The translations under genes were made by a program, and so were the position numbers. Below, in pieces: positions 59,488 through 64,000 of a DNA stretch of 64,000 bases; position 1 is the first letter of the stretch, and every line of letters starts with the position of its first letter. The stretch is taken from NCBI GenBank assembly GCA_038496445.1, contig JALMLS010000370.1, forward strand, positions 1 to 64,000, written 5' to 3'. Below the pieces are notes generated by a model. The model was given only the letters and a program-made list of their open reading frames with translations, did no database searches and had not been told where the DNA came from. The stretch is from Trichosphaerium sp. ATCC 40318. Lineage: Eukaryota > Discosea > Flabellinia > Trichosidae.

Positions 59488-62475
59488 ATGAGGAGGGATA
59501 GTGATGGTTATAAATATGGTGTAAACACGTATGCGTCTTACAACATGCCGAAACTTTCCGATCTGATTTTCAAACGCCCCACACATGCACCTAAAAACGG
59601 TACAGTGCGAATCAGTACAATAACTTTTCCTAATTTATTTCTTAGCTACTTACCGGCCTCAATGGCAATCAGACGATACTGTTGAGCTATGTGTAAGATG
59701 TAGAAGTAAATTTAGTGCTTTACGGCGACGACACCATTGTAGAGCTTGTGGTAACATTTTTTGCAGTAGCTGCGCTAAGCGCTTTGCTAAACTGCCAGGT
59801 ATGAACCGAATAATTTTCGTACCAACTCGTTTGAATTTAATTTTGTCTTTTAGCACGCTTTGGTTATGTAATGGCTGAAAGAACTTGCGAGGAGTGTTAT
59901 TGGAAATTCGCAGAGGTGTAAGTGCCTGTTTTTTCAGTTGGTTCTCAAACTCTATACAGTGCTCCTGGCAAGGTAGGAAAAACCTGCCCTCTACGCCAAC
60001 GATCTCTGCTTCAAGGTGAAGGTGCTGGGTGCCTAGACGATAGCTCTATCGGATCTCTGTTGTTAACTGCATCATATCTACCGGGTGAGAGCCTTGAGGC
60101 CGGAAGAAATCAGGTAAGCTTCGAACCCTGTATTTGTACGCTAATGGTCATCTCGTAGATGCAAGCCGAGCTCCTGGGCCAGGAACGTCAACGCGTGAGT
60201 GTCTATTTATTCAATTTCATTATTATTTCGTCTTGTTAACCGCGTATCACGTTCAGGAGCTCGTTCTTATTAGCTTAACAAATTATCGTGTAATTCTCAA
60301 ATCTTTACCATTCTCCTTGCTGGGTTCTGTAAGTTTTCTATTATTTTTTAAAAGTGGTTCTAAATACTCATTTTAGGTGCCTCTTGCTAGTATCTGTCAA
60401 ATTGAGAGACATGGACAAGAGGTCGTCTTTACTTGTTATGATAGCCGCACAATACGTGCTCGTATATTCACAGAAGAGCACAGTGACAGTCAATGGTTAG
60501 AATCTGAGCACTGTAGCCTGAGATGTACAATTTTATTTGACATTTTTTAGGTTGACACAGTTTGTGCGTACTCGCGCTTCTCTGTTGCAATCTGGGAATA
60601 AGGAGCAATCTTTTGCTTTTTCTAGATGGCAACATTCTCAAGACAGTGCTAATGAGGCTGGTTGGCATATATTCGATATGGATAAGGTTCGTCCTAATGA
60701 TGTATTGACTGCTCATCATCTTGTTTTACTAGCATTTCGAGCAACGCCTAGCTGATTCTTCTGCTTGGCGTATTAATGATATGAATGCGTCTTATGAAGT
60801 TTGTAAGACATATCCTGCTACATTGGTGTTACCCAAGCTTCCTAATGGCATAATTCTTCGCGTTGCTGAAAAATACTCACATAAAAGGTAAACATGAAAA
60901 TATCCCTTTTGTATTAAAACAAAAATTGATATTAGATTTCCTGTACTTTGTTGGCGTGGTACAGGTGGCCAATGTATTCTTCGTTGTGCTAGACTAGAAT
61001 CCAGTAGCGACGAGACTGAGCATGATATTCCTAATTACCTACAGGCTGTGGCTAATAGGTAGGTCGTCACAAGAATAGACATATTTGTTTGACATGTTTC
61101 TTTAGTAACCCAAGAAACAATACATTGTATGTAGTTGATTGTGGAGATCGTACTGCCAGTGTACATGAGATAAAGTTAGAGTTTGTCAAGACCATTTATG
61201 CTGAGCTGGATGACCATGTACATATTTCAAAAAGCTTTAATAGACTTCACGCTGCAATAAACAGTCGTCGTGGCGATTCTTGGCTTTATTACCTTGATAC
61301 AAGCGGCTGGCTTCAAGTACGTTTTTCATACTCTAAGGACACACTTTTAGTTTGTATACACGGGCATCACGTTAACTGAGCTGTATTTTAGAACATACGG
61401 CGTATACTAACTGTATCAATTAACATTGTACGGCTTATTAAACGAAAAAAAAGCAGTGTCATTATACAGAGTCTAAAAGGCAAGGACAGGGCATCACAGG
61501 TATTCGATAAACATTTATATTACAACGTCATTAGCTAAAAACAACGTGCTAAGGTCAGTGGTGTCGTGCAAGTACTTCTAGATCATCGGTATCGCACCTG
61601 TGAAGGGTTGGAGCAGTTAATAGAAAAAGAATGGTGTTCTTTTGGTTATCCCTTTGCAAAACGATTCCGTGCGTCATTTTTATTTTTGTTGTTGGTTAAT
61701 ACTGTTCTTTGTTATGTCTAATTCTTGTAGATGTTGATAAAGAGTGGTCTGTCGGATTTTTACAGTGGATTGAATGTATATACCAACTTCTCCGACAGTT
61801 TCCTCATGCTTTCGAGTTTAATGAGGTATCATCATTTTTTTAACTATACTTGTTTATAACACCCTGTTATAGCATTTTTTGGCGGCTATTATAGACGCTG
61901 TGTACACTTCAAGATTTGGCACATTTTTATATAACTCTGAGCGATCCCGTGTCAGTGCTAACTTGTCAAAGGTTCGTTCTTTATCAATGACAATTACAAC
62001 AAAAAATAAGAAAACAAAACCTAACATGTGGTAGTTGACAAAGTCGGCTTGGGCCTGGTTAAACGCACCATCAATGCGTGCGCAGCACTTAAACAAATTT
62101 TATAGATCTATGGATTTAGTGTTGGCTCCTAATGTCAAAGCGCGGTCCATTAAGTTATGGGAGGTACATTAAGTTCAACACAGTCAACTCAATATTTTTA
62201 TTGACATTTGACTTTTAGAATTTCTGGTTGCGATGGGATTTGCAGTACAAGCCATCCAGTATTTGGAGTGAGTGTGAGGAAGCCTTCACCGAAGAAACAC
62301 GGATACAAACAGAACTGGTATGTACCTTTATTAACGAGTCACTTCCTTGCAGATGTGTAATTTGACTCACTCCTTCGTTTCATAGGCACTTGAGGTGCAG
62401 CGGTTAACAGAACGCTTACAAAAGCTAAAATCAGAGGCAATGAATCATAGTAACGTTGCATCTCGGTCATTGTAA
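59488..62475 (+). CDS. FYVE-domain myotubularin-related protein, predicted catalytically dead
   Basis: From the ATG at 59488 the N-terminus holds a FYVE finger: DTVELCVRCRSKFSALRRRH-HCRACGNIFCSSCAKRFAKL with R-R-H-H-C-R-A-C-G and a C-terminal CEECYWKFAE pair. A PH-GRAM segment follows (LVLISLTNYRVILKSLPF; LASICQIERHGQEVVFTCYD), then the myotubularin phosphatase body: YPATLVLPKLPNGIILRVAE, SHKRFPVLCWRGTGGQCIL-R, YVVDCGDRTASVHEIKLEFV, a HISKSFNRLHAAINS block and the P-loop SSVIIQSLKGKDRASQVSGV with VVQVLLDHRYRTCEGLEQLI and EWCSFGYPFAKRF. In active enzymes the loop is H-C-S-D-G-W-D-R-T; here it is Q-S-L-K-G-K-D-R-A, so Cys is Ser. A coiled coil (LALEVQRLTERLQKLKSEAM) ends it. Likely a pseudophosphatase that recruits or stabilises an active partner on PI3P membranes. 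Confidence 0.85.
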
Positions 62476-62769
62476 ATTAAACATTATTAATATCACGTTA
62501 AAACGCATGTCAACCGTCTACAACGACCAATGCCAACCCTCTTGTTGATGTCTTCAATTCTACAAGAACAAATGACGTTGACATCTTCCTTGTATTCCTT
62601 CCAAAACCACTTTACAAGTCGTCAACGACTTCTTGGGTCAACCAGGAGCTTACTTCGGTTTCCAGCACATCTTTTTACTAACTTGAACGGTCCAGACTTT
62701 GGGTATTTGAGCGCAAAACCTAAACTCGAGAATTTCAAAAAAAAGTCGTTGCGTGGCTTTACACTGGCC

Positions 62770-64000
62770 ATGAGACCGTTATTACTGGCCATAGTACTCG
62801 CTCTATGGATATACGCGTGTTCGGGTCTGGGGTGCAACCCTATAGAAATTAAAACCGCATGCCAGTACGCGAATAAAACAGACCCCTTATCCATATTTGT
62901 GCCCTATGCTGATCAACAAACGCTGTTATTAAATTATTCGGGCGTTTCGTGGTCTATCGCTAAAACCCTTTCAGCCAGTAGGCGGTACGTAGTGTTACTT
63001 TGCTTTTTTTAAATCGACAACCACAAATGGCTTCCCTTGCTCCAAAACCAATTTTGGCAAGTCCTCGTATTTACAATCTAACCAGTGACGTAGCTGTGGG
63101 CAGTTAGCAAAAGATTTACTTTGCAAGGTAAAAAAACACATCAAAAAATCCTTTTTTGGACAAAAATTTGAGGCGATCAATAAAAGCTTACATATTTAGC
63201 GTGTATATCGCCCTTGTGAAGGATTTAATACACAAAGAGCATGTAAAAGCACATGTGAGACATTCATTAATGAATGTAGTCGTCTCCTTGCTTATGTACA
63301 AGCACCAAATTGTTCAGAAACTGAAACTTTCTTTGGTACGTTTTTTTTTTGATTGACCCAAGTTTGGTCCTTTATCTCCGTACAAATTTTTTATATTCTC
63401 TATGTAGGTATTACAAACGATGCCTATGATTCAAACCCTGATACGTGCAATCAATTAGAGGTTTCGGTACAGCCTCAAGATTGTATGTCTCCTTTTAAAT
63501 GGGATCCTCAAGCTGGTCCAGATGAACCTCCTTGTGGTCTACCCTGTCCTGTATTAACAAAAGATGATTGTACCACAACTTATTGGGTATGTGAAAATGT
63601 CACATAGTTGGTGATTCCTTTTGCTGACTGCTAGTAGTTGGAGGTTATTTTGGTGCCATTGTCAACTATTTTTGGTCTTTTTGCTGCCATAACGTTGACT
63701 TCTCGTAAAGAGTATGCAGCTACATTTCACCTTCATAATTAAGATACTTACATGGGTATATAGGAGGCGCCAATTTCCGCAAAATATTTACCTTTGTGCT
63801 GTGTGGTACGACCATAATTTGATTGTGCACAAAACCTTTCTCGCTTGTCTCTGTTTCTTAAGCAATTCACAGGGCTGCTATCATTGCCACGCTTCCACAC
63901 TACCCTACTATTGTGATACCACGTGATAAATTAATGTGCAGAAATACTGCACGTCATCGTATAGATTTTCATCCTGAAAACACGTGGTGCATCCTACAAG
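62770..64000 (+). CDS. Frizzled-type receptor, 5' part (continues beyond window)
   Basis: ATG at 62770 starts a signal peptide (MRPLLLAIVLALWIYACSGL). A cysteine-rich Frizzled domain follows across several exons: CNPIEIKTACQYANKTDP, CGQLAKDLLCK, VYRPCEGFNTQRACKSTCET, FINECSRLLAYVQAPNCSET. After another Cys-rich exon (TCNQLEVSVQPQDCMSPFKW; PPCGLPCPVLTKDDCTTTYW) the first transmembrane helix reads LEVILVPLSTIFGLFAAITL then TSRKEYAATFH, and the next exon RRRQFPQNIYLCAVW fits the start of helix 2 in Frizzled/Smoothened-like proteins. The gene is cut by the window end. In animals such receptors bind Wnt; amoebozoan homologues have unknown ligands. Intron limits around 63600-63760 are my reading. 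Confidence 0.8.

Overview
This window is nuclear DNA from an intron-rich eukaryote with a compact genome. Almost every gene is split by introns of about 40-150 bases that end in TAG or CAG and very often start GTACG or GTGCG. Exons are short, intergenic gaps are mostly under 1 kb, and introns and gaps are rich in A/T runs. The gene set is that of a unicellular or simply organised protist: an Spg1/Tem1 GTPase, an EMC8/9 subunit, a DUSP-UBL-USP deubiquitinase, AATF/BFR2, a DEG9-like HtrA protease, an MT-A70 methyltransferase and a Frizzled-type receptor. The Frizzled-type receptor with Spg1 would fit Amoebozoa, or a basal opisthokont, but I cannot fix the lineage from sequence alone. Non-ATG codons were not accepted as starts; exon joins below were read by eye.

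Left end (1-10.3 kb): a secreted, mucin-like Thr/Pro-rich stalk protein is present twice, as a broken copy at 1-1621 and a complete one at 7751-10267. The broken copy runs into a roughly 70-base inverted piece of the neighbouring methyltransferase gene and then a glutathione peroxidase without its catalytic exon, so the locus is rearranged, or misassembled. Between the copies lie a seven-transmembrane protein and an MT-A70 methyltransferase that appears to host a small antisense gene in its long intron.

10.7-20.3 kb: an F-box/NHL-like gene with a decayed tandem partner, a mitochondrial or organellar M3 oligopeptidase, EMC8/9, a second F-box-like gene with a frameshift, and a 2 kb gene-poor stretch that carries a relic of the last exon of a PIN-like carrier.

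20.3-36 kb: a tandem-nitroreductase (SagB/ThcOx-type) enzyme of bacterial character, a nuclear zinc-finger/winged-helix protein (minus), a THUMP-domain RNA methyltransferase, a PIN-LIKES carrier, a small unknown minus-strand gene, a foldback repeat and a SPRY-like protein.

36-46.6 kb: mostly minus-strand genes: DEG9-like protease, a beta-helix surface protein with a Cys-rich stalk and one transmembrane segment, a polytopic DUF2157-like protein, then an FSP1/AIFM2-like flavoprotein (plus) and a small Cys-rich secreted protein (minus).

47-64 kb: a sliding-clamp family protein (PCNA/9-1-1), AATF/BFR2, an unrecognised minus gene, Spg1/Tem1 divergently paired with a USP deubiquitinase, a FYVE-myotubularin lacking the catalytic cysteine, and the 5' part of a Frizzled-type receptor running off the window.
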